DNA of 64,000 nt from NCBI RefSeq assembly GCF_900094555.1, contig NZ_FMAC01000016.1, positions 1 through 64,000 on the forward strand, read 5' to 3'. A program made the translations under genes and the position numbers. Below the pieces are notes generated by a model, which saw only the letters and a program-made list of their open reading frames with translations, ran no database searches and was not told the origin of the DNA. The stretch comes from Martinezella hainanensis. GTDB taxonomy: Bacteria; Pseudomonadota; Alphaproteobacteria; Rhizobiales; Rhizobiaceae. Below are positions 50,168-59,616 of this stretch, piece by piece (the first letter of the stretch is position 1; every line of letters begins with the position of its first letter).

Positions 50168-51421
50168 ATGACATCAGCCTCCCCCAACCATCATCCCGTC
50201 GATCATGCCAAGCTGGAAAAGCTTGCGGAAGTGGCCGTAAAGGTCGGGTTGCAGCTGCAGGCCGGACAGGATCTGCTGATGACGGCGCCGGTTGCGGCGA
50301 TGCCGCTGGTGCGGCTGATCACGCGCGAGGCCTATAAGGCCGGTGCCGGCCTCGTCTCCACCTTCTATGCGGACGAGGAAACGACGCTTGCCCGCTACGA
50401 ATACGGTCACGATGCGAGCTTCGACCGCGCGGCGACATGGCTCTACGAGGGCATGGCCAAGGCCTTCTCCAACAATACGGCGCGCCTCGCCATTGCCGGC
50501 GACAACCCGATGCTGCTCTCCAACCAGGACCCGAACAAGGTGGCCCGCGCCAACCGCGCCAATTCGGCCGCCTACAAGCCGGCGCTCGAAAAGATCTCGA
50601 ATTTCGACACCAACTGGAACATCGTCTCCTATCCGAACCCTTCCTGGGCAAAGCTGGTCTTCCCGAACGATCCGGAAGCGATCGCCGTCGCCAAGCTCGC
50701 CAAGGCGATCTTTTCCGCCTCGCGCGTCGATGTCGAAGATCCGATCGCGGCCTGGGCAGAGCACAATGCCAATCTGCACAAGCGTTCGGCCTGGATGAAC
50801 GGCCAGCGCTTCTCCGCCCTGCATTTCCAGGGACCCGGCACTGATCTGACGGTCGGCCTCGCGGACGGCCATGAATGGCATGGCGGCGCTTCCACCGCCA
50901 AGAACGGCATCACCTGCAACCCGAACATCCCGACGGAAGAGGTCTTCACCACGCCGCATGCGCTGCGCGTCGAAGGTCACGTCTCCTCGACGAAGCCGCT
51001 GTCGCATCAGGGCACGCTGATCGACAATATCCGGGTGCGCTTCGAAGGCGGCCGGATCGTCGAGGCCAAGGCAACGCGCGGCGAGGAAGTGCTGAACAAG
51101 GTGCTGGACACCGACGAAGGCGCCCGCCGGCTCGGCGAAGTGGCGCTGGTGCCGCATTCCTCGCCGATTTCGGCAAGCGGCATCCTGTTCTACAACACGC
51201 TCTTCGACGAAAACGCCTCCTGCCACATCGCGCTCGGCCAGTGCTATTCCAAGTGCTTCATCGACGGCGCCAAGCTCAGCCAGGAACAGATCAAGGCGCA
51301 GGGTGGCAACTCCAGCCTGATCCACATCGACTGGATGATCGGCTCCGACAAGGTCGATATCGACGGCATCAATGCCGATGGCTCGCGCGTGCCTGTCATG
51401 CGCAAGGGCGAGTGGGCTTAA
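50168..51421 (+). CDS. M29 family aminopeptidase
   Basis: A 417-residue metallo-aminopeptidase of family M29 (AmpS/T type). DLTVGLADGHEWHGG, EVFTTPHALRVEGHVSSTKPLSHQG, EGGRIVEAKATRGEEVL, ALVPHSSPISASGILFYNTLFDENASCHIALGQCY and LIHIDWMIGSDKVDIDG carry the metal ligands (Glu, His, His, Asp pattern). It is cytoplasmic. AGCAGGTTTTGCC precedes the ATG. It is followed by a strong terminator. Confidence 0.93.
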   Translation: MTSASPNHHPVDHAKLEKLAEVAVKVGLQLQAGQDLLMTAPVAAMPLVRLITREAYKAGAGLVSTFYADEETTLARYEYGHDASFDRAATWLYEGMAKAFSNNTARLAIAGDNPMLLSNQDPNKVARANRANSAAYKPALEKISNFDTNWNIVSYPNPSWAKLVFPNDPEAIAVAKLAKAIFSASRVDVEDPIAAWAEHNANLHKRSAWMNGQRFSALHFQGPGTDLTVGLADGHEWHGGASTAKNGITCNPNIPTEEVFTTPHALRVEGHVSSTKPLSHQGTLIDNIRVRFEGGRIVEAKATRGEEVLNKVLDTDEGARRLGEVALVPHSSPISASGILFYNTLFDENASCHIALGQCYSKCFIDGAKLSQEQIKAQGGNSSLIHIDWMIGSDKVDIDGINADGSRVPVMRKGEWA

Positions 51422-51448
51422 CAAGGTCCACGCATTCGAATGCGATCG

Positions 51449-51479
51449 TGCCGCGGTATCCTTGCCGCGGCATATTTTT
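51449..51479 (+). terminator. intrinsic terminator after the M29 aminopeptidase
   Basis: TGCCGCGG (51449-51456) pairs with CCGCGGCA (51465-51472) across an eight-base loop, followed by TATTTTT. It starts 28 bases after the stop codon. Confidence 0.88.
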
Positions 51480-51494
51480 GGCTCGACCGTGAGA

Positions 51495-52085
51495 TCAGAT
51501 CGTCGCCAGCGCTCGGCTGATGCGTTCGAGATGCGCCTTGCGTCCTGCATCAGTGACGCGGTCCATGTCATGCAGCGCCAGCATGCGAAAATTCAGCCGC
51601 TTGGCGCAGAAGGCGGCGATGCCGCGCTTCAACAGGCGCCTCACCGGATTGCCCATGTAGAGATGCACGATCCACCAGGGCGAGCCGGTCGTCGTCAGTG
51701 CCCAGAACAGGCGGATATTGGTGAGCTTCGGCACGATGCGGCCGCCGGCCGGATCATGGGTGAAAGCGACGCCGGGCGCAAAGGCGCGATCGAAGAAGCC
51801 CTTGAGGATGGCCGGAAAATTGAACCACCATTGCGGAAAGACCAGGATCAACCCTTCTGCCGCTCGGAGCCGCACGACTATGTCGTCGACGCCCGACGTA
51901 TCATAGGGCTGATCGAAATAGCCTCGCCGCTCCGTTTCCGAAAGACTGGGATTGAAGCCTTCGCGATAGAGATCGAGCAGATCAACCTGGTGGCCGCCGG
52001 CAACGAGCGTCTCCCGCGCCAGCTTCGCGACGGCGGCGGCGAAGCTGTCTTCCAGGGGATGGGCCAGCACCAGCAGGATGCGCAT
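51495..52085 (-). CDS. NAD(P)H-dependent flavodoxin-fold oxidoreductase
   Basis: A 196-residue protein of the NQO1/flavodoxin-like-fold reductase family. MRILLVLAHPLEDSFAAAVAKLARETL is the FMN-phosphate site; LIVFPQWWFNFPAILKGFFDRAFAPGVAF and WALTTTGSPWWIVH complete the flavin-binding loops. It likely reduces quinones or flavins. Its start overlaps the xseA stop by one base, so both genes are probably in one transcript. Confidence 0.88.
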   Translation of the reverse strand: MRILLVLAHPLEDSFAAAVAKLARETLVAGGHQVDLLDLYREGFNPSLSETERRGYFDQPYDTSGVDDIVVRLRAAEGLILVFPQWWFNFPAILKGFFDRAFAPGVAFTHDPAGGRIVPKLTNIRLFWALTTTGSPWWIVHLYMGNPVRRLLKRGIAAFCAKRLNFRMLALHDMDRVTDAGRKAHLERISRALATI

Positions 52086-53701
52086 CAGAACAGGCTTCCC
52101 TGCTTCGGCGGAGCGGCAGGTTCTACCGGTTTGGTTGCCCGCTTCTTCGCAGGCATAGCGCTTGATGCCGTGGATGAAGACGATGGTGGGGTAGCATCGT
52201 CGCCAGTGACGGCACTGACGCGGCCGTCCGCGAACTCGATCGATATGGCCGCCCCCGTCGAAAGTGCTGCCGCCAGCGAAACCGGGCGGTCGTCCTCATC
52301 ACGCACCACGGCGTAACCGCGCTTCAGGACGTTCTTGTAGGAGAGCGACTGCAGGATACGCTCCTGCGCGACCAGTTCGCTGCGGGCACGTGTCAGCTGA
52401 TGACGGATGGCCGTATCGGCGTGGCGGACGAGATTGCCGAGGCGATCGCGAGCCCTCCCCGTCTGCGCTTCGAGGCGCGAGGGCAGCGTGGCGAAAACGG
52501 CATCGGCGCGCTCAATACGGGCACGCGACCGGTCGAGCATGCGCTCGATGGTCCGCTCGGCACGGGTCATTCGCTCGGTCAGCTGCTGGCGGCGCTCGGC
52601 GATCCGGTTCGACAGGATATCTGGCCTCAGCTGTGAGGCCGTGCGCTCGAAGGAACGACGCTTGTTCAACGTGTTCAGCTCCAAGCCGCGGCCGAGACCG
52701 GCGGCCGCTTCATCGAAGCGGCGGCGCGGCAGTGCGAGAATCTGGTCGAGCGACGGCAAGGCGCGCAGCAGCGCACGCACCGCCTGTCGTCGCTGATCCA
52801 TCTGCCTGCCGACGCCGCCCTGCAACCGGGCGGTAAGGCTTGCGAGCTGCGCCTCAAGTTCCGCCTTGACCGGCACGGCCATTTCCGCCGCCCCGGTCGG
52901 CGTCGGCGCGCGCACGTCGGCGGCATAATCGATCAAGGTCCAGTCGGTCTCGTGGCCGACGGCCGAGATCAGCGGGATCTCGCTTGCGGCTGCGGCGCGA
53001 ACGACGGCTTCGTCGTTAAAACTCCAGAGATCCTCGAGGCTGCCGCCGCCGCGGGCGACGATCAGCACGTCGGGGCGCGGGATCGAGCCGCCTCGCTCAA
53101 ACTCGTTGAAGCCGCGGATGGCGTTCGCCACCTCGTCGCCGGAGCCCTCTCCCTGCACCTTCACCGGCCAGACTAGCACATGCACGGGGAAACGATCGGA
53201 AATACGGTGCAGAATATCGCGGATAACGGCGCCCGTCGGCGAGGTGACGACGCCGATCACTTTCGGCATGAAGGGAAGCCGGCGCTTGCGCTCGGGATCG
53301 AAAAGGCCTTCGGCGCCGAGCTTGCGCTTGCGCTCCTCCAGCAGCGCCATCAGAGCGCCGGCGCCGGCGGGCTCCAGACTCTCGATGACGATCTGATATT
53401 TCGACGAACCTGGGAAGGTCGTCACCTTGCCGGTCGCAATGACTTCCATCCCCTCCTCGGGGCGGAATTTCAGCTTGGAGAACGTACCTTTCCAGATCAC
53501 CGCGTCGATGCGGGAGCGGTCGTCCTTCAGCGAGAAATAGGCATGGCCCGAGGAATGCGGCCCGCGATAGCCGGAGATTTCCCCGCGCACGCGCACCTGA
53601 TCGAACGCGTTCTCGACCGTGCGTTTGATCGATCCCGACAATTCCGAGACGGAGTATTCCGTCAGGTTCGACGGCGAATCATTCTCAAAAAAGCTGCTCA
53701 T
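52085..53701 (-). CDS. xseA: exodeoxyribonuclease VII large subunit
   Basis: A 538-residue protein. The N-terminal OB domain begins SVSELSGSIKRTVENAFDQVRVRGEISGYRGPHSSGHAYFSLKDD; the catalytic domain holds GVVTSPTGAVIRDILHRISDRFP and DVLIVARGGGSLEDLWSFNDEAVVRA. A long helical coiled region (about 270-470) follows. With XseB it degrades single-stranded DNA. The C-terminal tail (DDATPPSSSS onward) is low-complexity. No xseB is in the window. Confidence 0.94.
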   Translation of the reverse strand: MSSFFENDSPSNLTEYSVSELSGSIKRTVENAFDQVRVRGEISGYRGPHSSGHAYFSLKDDRSRIDAVIWKGTFSKLKFRPEEGMEVIATGKVTTFPGSSKYQIVIESLEPAGAGALMALLEERKRKLGAEGLFDPERKRRLPFMPKVIGVVTSPTGAVIRDILHRISDRFPVHVLVWPVKVQGEGSGDEVANAIRGFNEFERGGSIPRPDVLIVARGGGSLEDLWSFNDEAVVRAAAASEIPLISAVGHETDWTLIDYAADVRAPTPTGAAEMAVPVKAELEAQLASLTARLQGGVGRQMDQRRQAVRALLRALPSLDQILALPRRRFDEAAAGLGRGLELNTLNKRRSFERTASQLRPDILSNRIAERRQQLTERMTRAERTIERMLDRSRARIERADAVFATLPSRLEAQTGRARDRLGNLVRHADTAIRHQLTRARSELVAQERILQSLSYKNVLKRGYAVVRDEDDRPVSLAAALSTGAAISIEFADGRVSAVTGDDATPPSSSSTASSAMPAKKRATKPVEPAAPPKQGSLF

Positions 53702-53938
53702 GTCCTCTTTCTAGCCGATGTCGCGGAAAATGCGGAGCCTTGTCATACCCCTTAAGTCTGAATCGATCGAAGGCGAGGATTGTGCGCATATTTGAGGGAC
53801 AGCAGCGATTATTGCATGTCCCATAAAGAGCGTGGAGCTTATCACTTCATCAAACGTTAACCCTGCTGACAAAGCCTTTCTTAGCCATCGATGCGTAAAC
53901 CTGTGCAAACTGATTCTTGGTAAAGAGGATATGGAGCG

Positions 53939-54166
53939 ATGATATTCGCGACCGCCACGATCATCGGAATTGCCGCCGGCCTGCAGCGCACGACGATCGG
54001 CGCGCTGCTCGGCGTGGCGCTGGTGAGCATCGCCTTCATGGCAGCGGTAGCAATGTCTGTCACGCCGCCGCCCTTGATGATGCTGTTCATCGCACTTGGC
54101 GGCTATAATCTTGGCTTCATCGGCTATCTCATCACCGCCGATGTGATGGAACAACGCCGCGCTTAA
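53939..54166 (+). CDS. small two-helix membrane protein
   Basis: A 75-residue protein with two hydrophobic segments (about residues 4-37 and 43-66) and a short polar tail (MEQRRA). GAGGATATGGAGCG gives a good ribosome site. It has its own leader after the divergent xseA, and its 3' end is close to the convergent GT-C gene. No family is recognised. It probably spans the inner membrane. Confidence 0.6.
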   Translation: MIFATATIIGIAAGLQRTTIGALLGVALVSIAFMAAVAMSVTPPPLMMLFIALGGYNLGFIGYLITADVMEQRRA

Positions 54167-54265
54167 AGGCAACCTCGGGAAGTGTTTAGCGGTTTCCCGA
54201 CTGGAATTGCGTGACGCGGAGCGGTTTAGAGAATCCGGGAAGAGCTGAGACGCTCCAGCTCGATT

Positions 54266-56113
54266 CTATGGCTTGAAGCGGAAGAACTGCACATCCGATG
54301 GCGTTGATGCCGCAATGGGTTCCAGATAGACGGGTACACGCCCGGCGCTTAGCTGCGCATAAAACCCCTTGGGTGCCCGTTCGCTCATGATTTCCACCTG
54401 CGGATCATCCTTGCAGAAAGCGACAATCGTCACCTTTGCCTCACGCAGAAGCACCTCAGCCTGCTTCGGCTCCGCAAGGCCGATATGCAGCTCGGCCAGC
54501 ATCCCATCGGGATCGCGATGATAGGGGCCGGAGAGGGTGCGGTGCGGCGTGAAGCGCAAAATCGGCGCTCCCATGTTTGAGGCCGCCGCGACGACCCCTG
54601 GCTCAAGACCCGCGATCGGTGCCAAGGCCTCTTTTGAGGCGCAATTGGCAGCCTCCTCCGCCTTGGCGGGCGTCGCGACCGCAAAGCCGTTCACGATGCC
54701 CTTGCTCGCAAGCGCACCGCCCACGGCCCAAACAGCCGGAACGGAAGCCAATATCGTCACTGCATAAAGCAGAACGGAACGAAGATTTCTGGTATCGGCC
54801 ATATAGGTTTTTCGCAGCTCGGCGATCACCAATGCCAATGGCGGTATGGCCAGGAGATTGGCAAATTCTGCGCCGCGCACCTGCACGAGCGTAATCACCC
54901 AATTGATCGCGATCAGAGCCATCAGCATTGCATGGAGGCTCGCGCGATTGCCCCGCAGGATACGAGCGGCGCAAATGAGCATCGCCAGGAGACCCGTCGC
55001 ATAGAAGGCACCGAGCGTATCGGGCTGCCGATGGGCCACGGAGATGATCGACTGTGCCTCGGTCACCCTGCTGAGCCAGAGATCCACCAGCATGGGGTCC
55101 AGATCGGCAAGCGGATTGCGCAGGCATTGCGGCGCAAGCGCGACGGTCGTCGCAAAGACGAAAGCGCCGTTGACCGCGAGAATTGCAATACGCCAAGGCC
55201 TGGAGAGACGGCTGGCAAAGAGAGATGACAGGAGAAGCCCGACGCAGCCGGCGCTGGTGATGCCGTAAAAACCCAGCGAGAGATTGTCGCAGGTGACCAT
55301 GGAATAGAAGCGCGGCGGCACCAGCGAAAGGAAGGCGGCGCTGACGGCAACCGTCAGCGTCAGGGCAAAGGCTTTCGCGGCAGGTGCGAAGACCTCGCCT
55401 TTCCAGGCCCACAAACAGGCAACCGACATGCAGACGACGGCGACGAAAGGCGTCGTCTCCGCGCCGATACCGAGCTGGATGGCAAGCGCAACGGCGGCGA
55501 TCGCAAAGTTACTGGGCTTGTAGCTTTCATCGACCAGCATAGCGATGGCAAGGGCAACGAGGCCAAGCTGAACATTATCGTGATCGATGGATCCCGGCAC
55601 GAAACGCGGCGAAAGCAGCACGAAGAATGCAGTCAGGATCAGTGAAAAGTGCATGCCTTGCGGACCGGCGATGCGCCTGCCGGCGAGACCCATGAAGAAC
55701 ATCAACGGCAGGATGAGCAGCAGCGGCCAGACGGTCAGTGCCGCCGCCTCGGCGCCTTCGGCTGAAAAGAACGTCCGGAAGAAGAGGATGAGGCTTGCAA
55801 TCGGCAGATCGATGAAGCGCGACCAATGCATCAGCGTGCCGCCATCGAGGCCGAGGCGGTACTGCATCATGTCGAACCAGCCCTGGCCGGCGAGAAAATC
55901 GCGCACTTCGACAAGACGCATGGCGTCGTCATTATCCGGGCCGACGTAGTCCGTGAGATTACGATGAATGACGAGCTGCGCGACGATGACGACGACGGTA
56001 TAGACGAGCGCTGCGAGGGCAGGATGAGACCAGCGCAGAGGCGCCTTCTTCTCTGCCGTTCCGGCTGCCTCGGGCGGCATTGCCAGCGTTTGCGCCATCT
56101 CGATAAACCCCAT
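54266..56113 (-). CDS. polytopic GT-C-type membrane protein (putative glycosyltransferase)
   Basis: A 615-residue protein with 11 or more hydrophobic helices and a soluble C-terminal region (about 470-615). The first loop carries GPDNDDAMRLVEVRDF (D60-D63) then a segment ending GTLMHWSRFIDLPIA, and a later loop has PGSIDHDNVQLG (174-182). Acidic-pair and DHxN motifs in the periplasmic loops are the hallmark of GT-C lipid-linked sugar transferases (STT3/ArnT-like). It is divergent from a GT2/GtrA pair. The sugar and acceptor are unknown. Start could also be 56098. Confidence 0.65.
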   Translation of the reverse strand: MGFIEMAQTLAMPPEAAGTAEKKAPLRWSHPALAALVYTVVVIVAQLVIHRNLTDYVGPDNDDAMRLVEVRDFLAGQGWFDMMQYRLGLDGGTLMHWSRFIDLPIASLILFFRTFFSAEGAEAAALTVWPLLLILPLMFFMGLAGRRIAGPQGMHFSLILTAFFVLLSPRFVPGSIDHDNVQLGLVALAIAMLVDESYKPSNFAIAAVALAIQLGIGAETTPFVAVVCMSVACLWAWKGEVFAPAAKAFALTLTVAVSAAFLSLVPPRFYSMVTCDNLSLGFYGITSAGCVGLLLSSLFASRLSRPWRIAILAVNGAFVFATTVALAPQCLRNPLADLDPMLVDLWLSRVTEAQSIISVAHRQPDTLGAFYATGLLAMLICAARILRGNRASLHAMLMALIAINWVITLVQVRGAEFANLLAIPPLALVIAELRKTYMADTRNLRSVLLYAVTILASVPAVWAVGGALASKGIVNGFAVATPAKAEEAANCASKEALAPIAGLEPGVVAAASNMGAPILRFTPHRTLSGPYHRDPDGMLAELHIGLAEPKQAEVLLREAKVTIVAFCKDDPQVEIMSERAPKGFYAQLSAGRVPVYLEPIAASTPSDVQFFRFKP

Positions 56114-56337
56114 GTTGGAAGGATAGTCGGGGCGATACGCTAACGGCTGCCGATCAAAAAAAAGTAAAGCTCATGCCGGTTGCCGCTTTCATCACGATAA
56201 TGTTTTTCGCGGCGCCGATATCCCGCCATTTTTATTTCGCAGCCATAGGGTCTTATTAACAGCCAACGGGATAAGCTCTCGTCCGGATCGTCAATCGGGC
56301 CTCAACTTGACTTCACGCGTAGCAACCGGCCAAGACC

Positions 56338-57351
56338 ATGTGGAATGAGAAGCTGAACATCGCCGTCCTCCTGCCTTGCTACAACGAAGCCGCAACGATC
56401 GGCGAGGTCGTACGCGGCTTCCGCAAGGCGCTGCCGCAGGCCACGATCTACGTCTACGACAATAATTCGACCGACGGCACCGCGCTACATGCCATGCTCG
56501 CCGGCGCGAGCGTCGTGCGTGAGCGTCGGCAGGGCAAGGGACATGTGGTGCGCCGCATGTTCGCCGATATCGAAGCCGACATCTATCTGATGGCTGACGG
56601 CGACGGAACCTATGCGCCCGAGGACGGCGAAGAGCTGATCCGCACGCTGCTGACGGAAGGCTCCGACATGGTCGTCGGCACGCGCCGCAACGTCCAGAAC
56701 GACGCCGGACGACAGGGCCATGCCTTCGGCAATCGCATCTTCAACTGGCTCTATCGCACCATCTTCGGCGCCGATTTCACCGATATCTTCTCCGGCTACC
56801 GCGCCTTCTCGCGCCGCTTCGTCAAGAGCTTTCCGGCCGTGTCGGGCGGCTTCGAGATCGAGACGGAAATGTCGGTCCATGCTTCCAGGCTGAAGCTGCC
56901 CGTCAGCGAACTGGAACTCGATTACGGACGGCGGCCCCAAGGTTCGCATTCAAAGCTTTCCACCTTCCGCGACGGTGGCAAGATCCTGTGGATGTTCGCG
57001 ATGCTGATGAAGGAAACGCGGCCTTTCGCCTTCTTCGGCATCTTGAGCGCCATTGCCGTGGAGCTCAGCATCGGCTTCGGCATTCCGGTCCTTGTCGAAT
57101 ATTTCGAGACCGGGATGGTGACGCGCATGCCGACCTGGGTGCTTTCCGTGGCATTGACGATGATCGCTTTCATGCTGTTCACGGCCGGTATCATCCTCGA
57201 TTCCGTGGCGCGCGCCCGCGCCGAACAATTGCGCATTCACTACATGAGCCTGCCCAAGCCGTCCTCGCGTGAAAACGGCGATGACAGGACGGTCTACGTG
57301 GCGGAAATCGAGAAGCCCGCAAGCCGGAAGAAAAGGGCCAAGGCCGCATGA
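56338..57351 (+). CDS. glycosyltransferase family 2 (GtrB/DPM-like)
   Basis: A 337-residue GT2 protein. LNIAVLLPCYNEAATIGEV, the DNNSTDGT nucleotide loop (41-48) and the metal site MADGDGTY (DGD at 87-89) are intact, followed by two C-terminal helices (about 225-295) and a basic tail. This layout is that of polyprenyl-phosphate sugar synthases (GtrB, ArnC, DPM1). In rhizobia a similar enzyme (RgtE) makes polyprenyl-phosphate galacturonate; orthology cannot be judged here. It overlaps gtrA by ATGA. Confidence 0.85.
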   Translation: MWNEKLNIAVLLPCYNEAATIGEVVRGFRKALPQATIYVYDNNSTDGTALHAMLAGASVVRERRQGKGHVVRRMFADIEADIYLMADGDGTYAPEDGEELIRTLLTEGSDMVVGTRRNVQNDAGRQGHAFGNRIFNWLYRTIFGADFTDIFSGYRAFSRRFVKSFPAVSGGFEIETEMSVHASRLKLPVSELELDYGRRPQGSHSKLSTFRDGGKILWMFAMLMKETRPFAFFGILSAIAVELSIGFGIPVLVEYFETGMVTRMPTWVLSVALTMIAFMLFTAGIILDSVARARAEQLRIHYMSLPKPSSRENGDDRTVYVAEIEKPASRKKRAKAA

Positions 57352-57734
57352 AGAAGCTCTTTCGCTTCCTGATCGCCGGTAGCATCGGTTTCGTTGTCGA
57401 TGCGGGCGTCCTGCATCTCTTGATATGGTTCACGCCCGTCGGCCCCTTTGTCGGGCGTGCTATCTCCATACCGAGCGCACTGCTTGCAACCTGGGTGCTC
57501 AACCGCAACTTCACCTTCGGCCGATCCAACCGTTCGCTTGCGGCAGAAGGCTTCCGCTATGGTTCGGTAGGGTTGACCTCGGCTCTGCTGAACTACGCCC
57601 TCTTCAGCTCGTTGCTGATGACCGAGCCGTTATTGCGGCCGATCATCGCGCTGACGCTTGCATCGGCGGCGGCGACTGCATTCAGCTTCTTCGGCTATTC
57701 ACGCTTCGTCTTCCGCCACCGGCAAAATTCCTGA
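57348..57734 (+). CDS. GtrA family membrane protein
   Basis: A 128-residue protein with four hydrophobic helices and the GtrA/DPMS-flippase start KKLFRFLIAGSIGFVVDAGVLHLL, then LNRNFTFGRSNRS and a C-terminal FFGYSRFVFRHRQ. GtrA proteins are thought to flip polyprenyl-phosphate sugars across the membrane. The start codon overlaps the GT2 stop, so the two gene products are made together. With the divergent GT-C-type gene this makes a three-component system. Confidence 0.9.
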   Translation: MKKLFRFLIAGSIGFVVDAGVLHLLIWFTPVGPFVGRAISIPSALLATWVLNRNFTFGRSNRSLAAEGFRYGSVGLTSALLNYALFSSLLMTEPLLRPIIALTLASAAATAFSFFGYSRFVFRHRQNS

Positions 57735-57742
57735 GAAAACGC

Positions 57743-58729
57743 TCAGACCGGCTCCCAGCCATCTTTCTCGCTGGCGCGGTAGATGGCATCGATGACCTTC
57801 TGGTTGAGCTTCGAGCTTTCCAGCGACACTATTTCTGCGCCCTCCCCAAGTGCGGCCGATGCGAAGGCCTCTGCCTCGCGCTTGTACTGGCGGCTGTCAG
57901 GGAAGCGGAAAATCTGGGATTCCGAATGGCCACGATTGGTCAGCTCCAGCTCTTCCGCGCCATAACGATCGGCATTGAAAGGCGATTTCACCTCGATGAA
58001 GCCTTCCGTGCCGTGGAAGACCATGACCTGGCGGTTGGCCATCTGCGTCGAGATATAGAAGGTCAGTTCGAAATCGCCGAAGTCTGCCTTCACGCTGGAA
58101 TAGATGTCGGTACCGAATTCCGGGTCGCGTTCCGTCACTGCCTGAATGCGCAGGGGCTCGCGACCGGTGACGAAACGGGTACTGATCGTCGGGTAGACGC
58201 CGATGTCAGGCAGGCCGCCGCCGCCAAGCGCGGGAATATTGCGCATGTTGCCGGCATCGCGGTTGAAATAGGTGAAGGCGCCCTGGATGTGGCGCAGTCG
58301 GCCGATCGCGCCATCGGCGAGCAGCGAACGAACCTTCCGCCAGACCGGTGCATAGGTGACCATATAGGCTTCCGTCACCAGCACCTTGTTGCGATCGCGC
58401 GCGGCGATAAGGCTGTCGATCTCATCCGCCTCGAGCGCGATCGGCTTTTCGCACAGCACATGCTTGCCGGCATCGGCCGCCTTGATCGTCCATTCGACAT
58501 GCTGCGAGGTCGGCAGGGGAATGTAGACGGCGTCGATCGTGTCAGAGGCGAGCATCTCTTCATAGGAGCCGAAAGCGTGCGGCACGGAGAAGCGATCCGC
58601 CATCTGCCGCGCACGGGCGAGATCACGGCTGGCAATGGCCGTTACAACGCAATTTTCCGCATCCTGAATGGCGGGCACCACCAGATCGCGGCCGATCTTC
58701 GCAGTCGACAGAATTCCGAAACGCAGCAT
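57743..58729 (-). CDS. Gfo/Idh/MocA family oxidoreductase
   Basis: A 328-residue NAD(P)-dependent sugar or cyclitol dehydrogenase. RFGILSTAKIGRDLVVPAIQ is a nucleotide site and YIPLPTSQHVEWTIKAADAGKHVLCEKPIALEADE has the EKP signature. The C-terminal half is the alpha/beta substrate domain. It is convergent with gtrA (nine-base gap). The substrate (inositol, xylose or others) cannot be told from sequence. Confidence 0.92.
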   Translation of the reverse strand: MLRFGILSTAKIGRDLVVPAIQDAENCVVTAIASRDLARARQMADRFSVPHAFGSYEEMLASDTIDAVYIPLPTSQHVEWTIKAADAGKHVLCEKPIALEADEIDSLIAARDRNKVLVTEAYMVTYAPVWRKVRSLLADGAIGRLRHIQGAFTYFNRDAGNMRNIPALGGGGLPDIGVYPTISTRFVTGREPLRIQAVTERDPEFGTDIYSSVKADFGDFELTFYISTQMANRQVMVFHGTEGFIEVKSPFNADRYGAEELELTNRGHSESQIFRFPDSRQYKREAEAFASAALGEGAEIVSLESSKLNQKVIDAIYRASEKDGWEPV

Positions 58730-59046
58730 GATCTCTCTCCTAAAGCATCATCCCGAAGCAGACGGCTGCATGGCGACGATCGCCACCCGGCTCTTCCGGC
58801 GGGATATTTTCTGAACACGGTGGGTAAAGCGAAACGAAGGCCGTTACGCTCTCGATGAAATCGACGCCAACCTTATTCGGCCCTTCCCAGAGGCGCAACG
58901 CCCGAGACAGCCAGTCTACGCAAACATGACGGCATGACGATCATCAAGCATGTCCGTATTTGTCCTCTTTCTGTCTGCCAGATGGCTTTTGAAGCTTTCA
59001 AGCGACGCCTAATCTCGGCTATCCTTCAAGCACAGGAGATACGAAA
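58730..59046. other. 317-base intergenic region
   Basis: Between divergent oxidoreductase and hydrolase genes. I see no gene, palindrome or terminator that I can defend; it should hold promoters for both directions. Confidence 0.5.
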
Positions 59047-59616
59047 ATGTCCCACGCGGATACCGCACTGCTCGTCATCGACGTACAGGAATCCTTTCGC
59101 CAGCGCCCCTATTGGCGAACGGACGACCTGCCTGCCTTCACAAACCGCCTGCAGGCGCTAATCGACGGCGCGAAGGCGAAGGGCATTCCCGTCGTCCAGA
59201 TTTTCCATGTCGAGGACAGCGACGCGCATTTCAGCCTGAACAGCGGATTCGTGCGCAAGCTCGATGAAATCTCTCTCGAGGCCGATGCCGTGTTTCACAA
59301 GCGTCGCCACTCGGCGCTTGTCGGCTCCGGCCTCGATGTCTGGCTGGTGGCAAACGGCATCCGCAAGGTGATCGTTTCGGGCATTCGCACGGAGCAATGC
59401 TGCGAGACGACGACACGGCACGCCTCAGATCTGGGCTATGAAGTCGACTACGTCACCGAGGCGACGCTGACCTTTCCGATGACGCATGCCTCGGGAACCG
59501 TCTTCAGCGCCGAGGATATCAAGAGGCGCAGCGAACTGGTGTTGTCTGGCCGTTTCGCCCGCATCGCAACCGTCGAAGAAGCGCTTGCCGACGCATCGAT
59601 CCGGAGTGCTGCATGA
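59047..59616 (+). CDS. cysteine hydrolase, isochorismatase fold
   Basis: A 189-residue isochorismatase-like hydrolase: Asp in LLVIDVQESFRQRPYW, Lys in DAVFHKRRHSAL and nucleophile Cys in VIVSGIRTEQCCETTTRHA. AGGAGATACGAAA precedes the ATG. Its stop overlaps the GlxA-type regulator by four bases, so the pair is one operon. It differs clearly from the paralogue at 3164-3721. The substrate may be an amide or nicotinamide-like compound; not proven. Confidence 0.86.
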   Translation: MSHADTALLVIDVQESFRQRPYWRTDDLPAFTNRLQALIDGAKAKGIPVVQIFHVEDSDAHFSLNSGFVRKLDEISLEADAVFHKRRHSALVGSGLDVWLVANGIRKVIVSGIRTEQCCETTTRHASDLGYEVDYVTEATLTFPMTHASGTVFSAEDIKRRSELVLSGRFARIATVEEALADASIRSAA

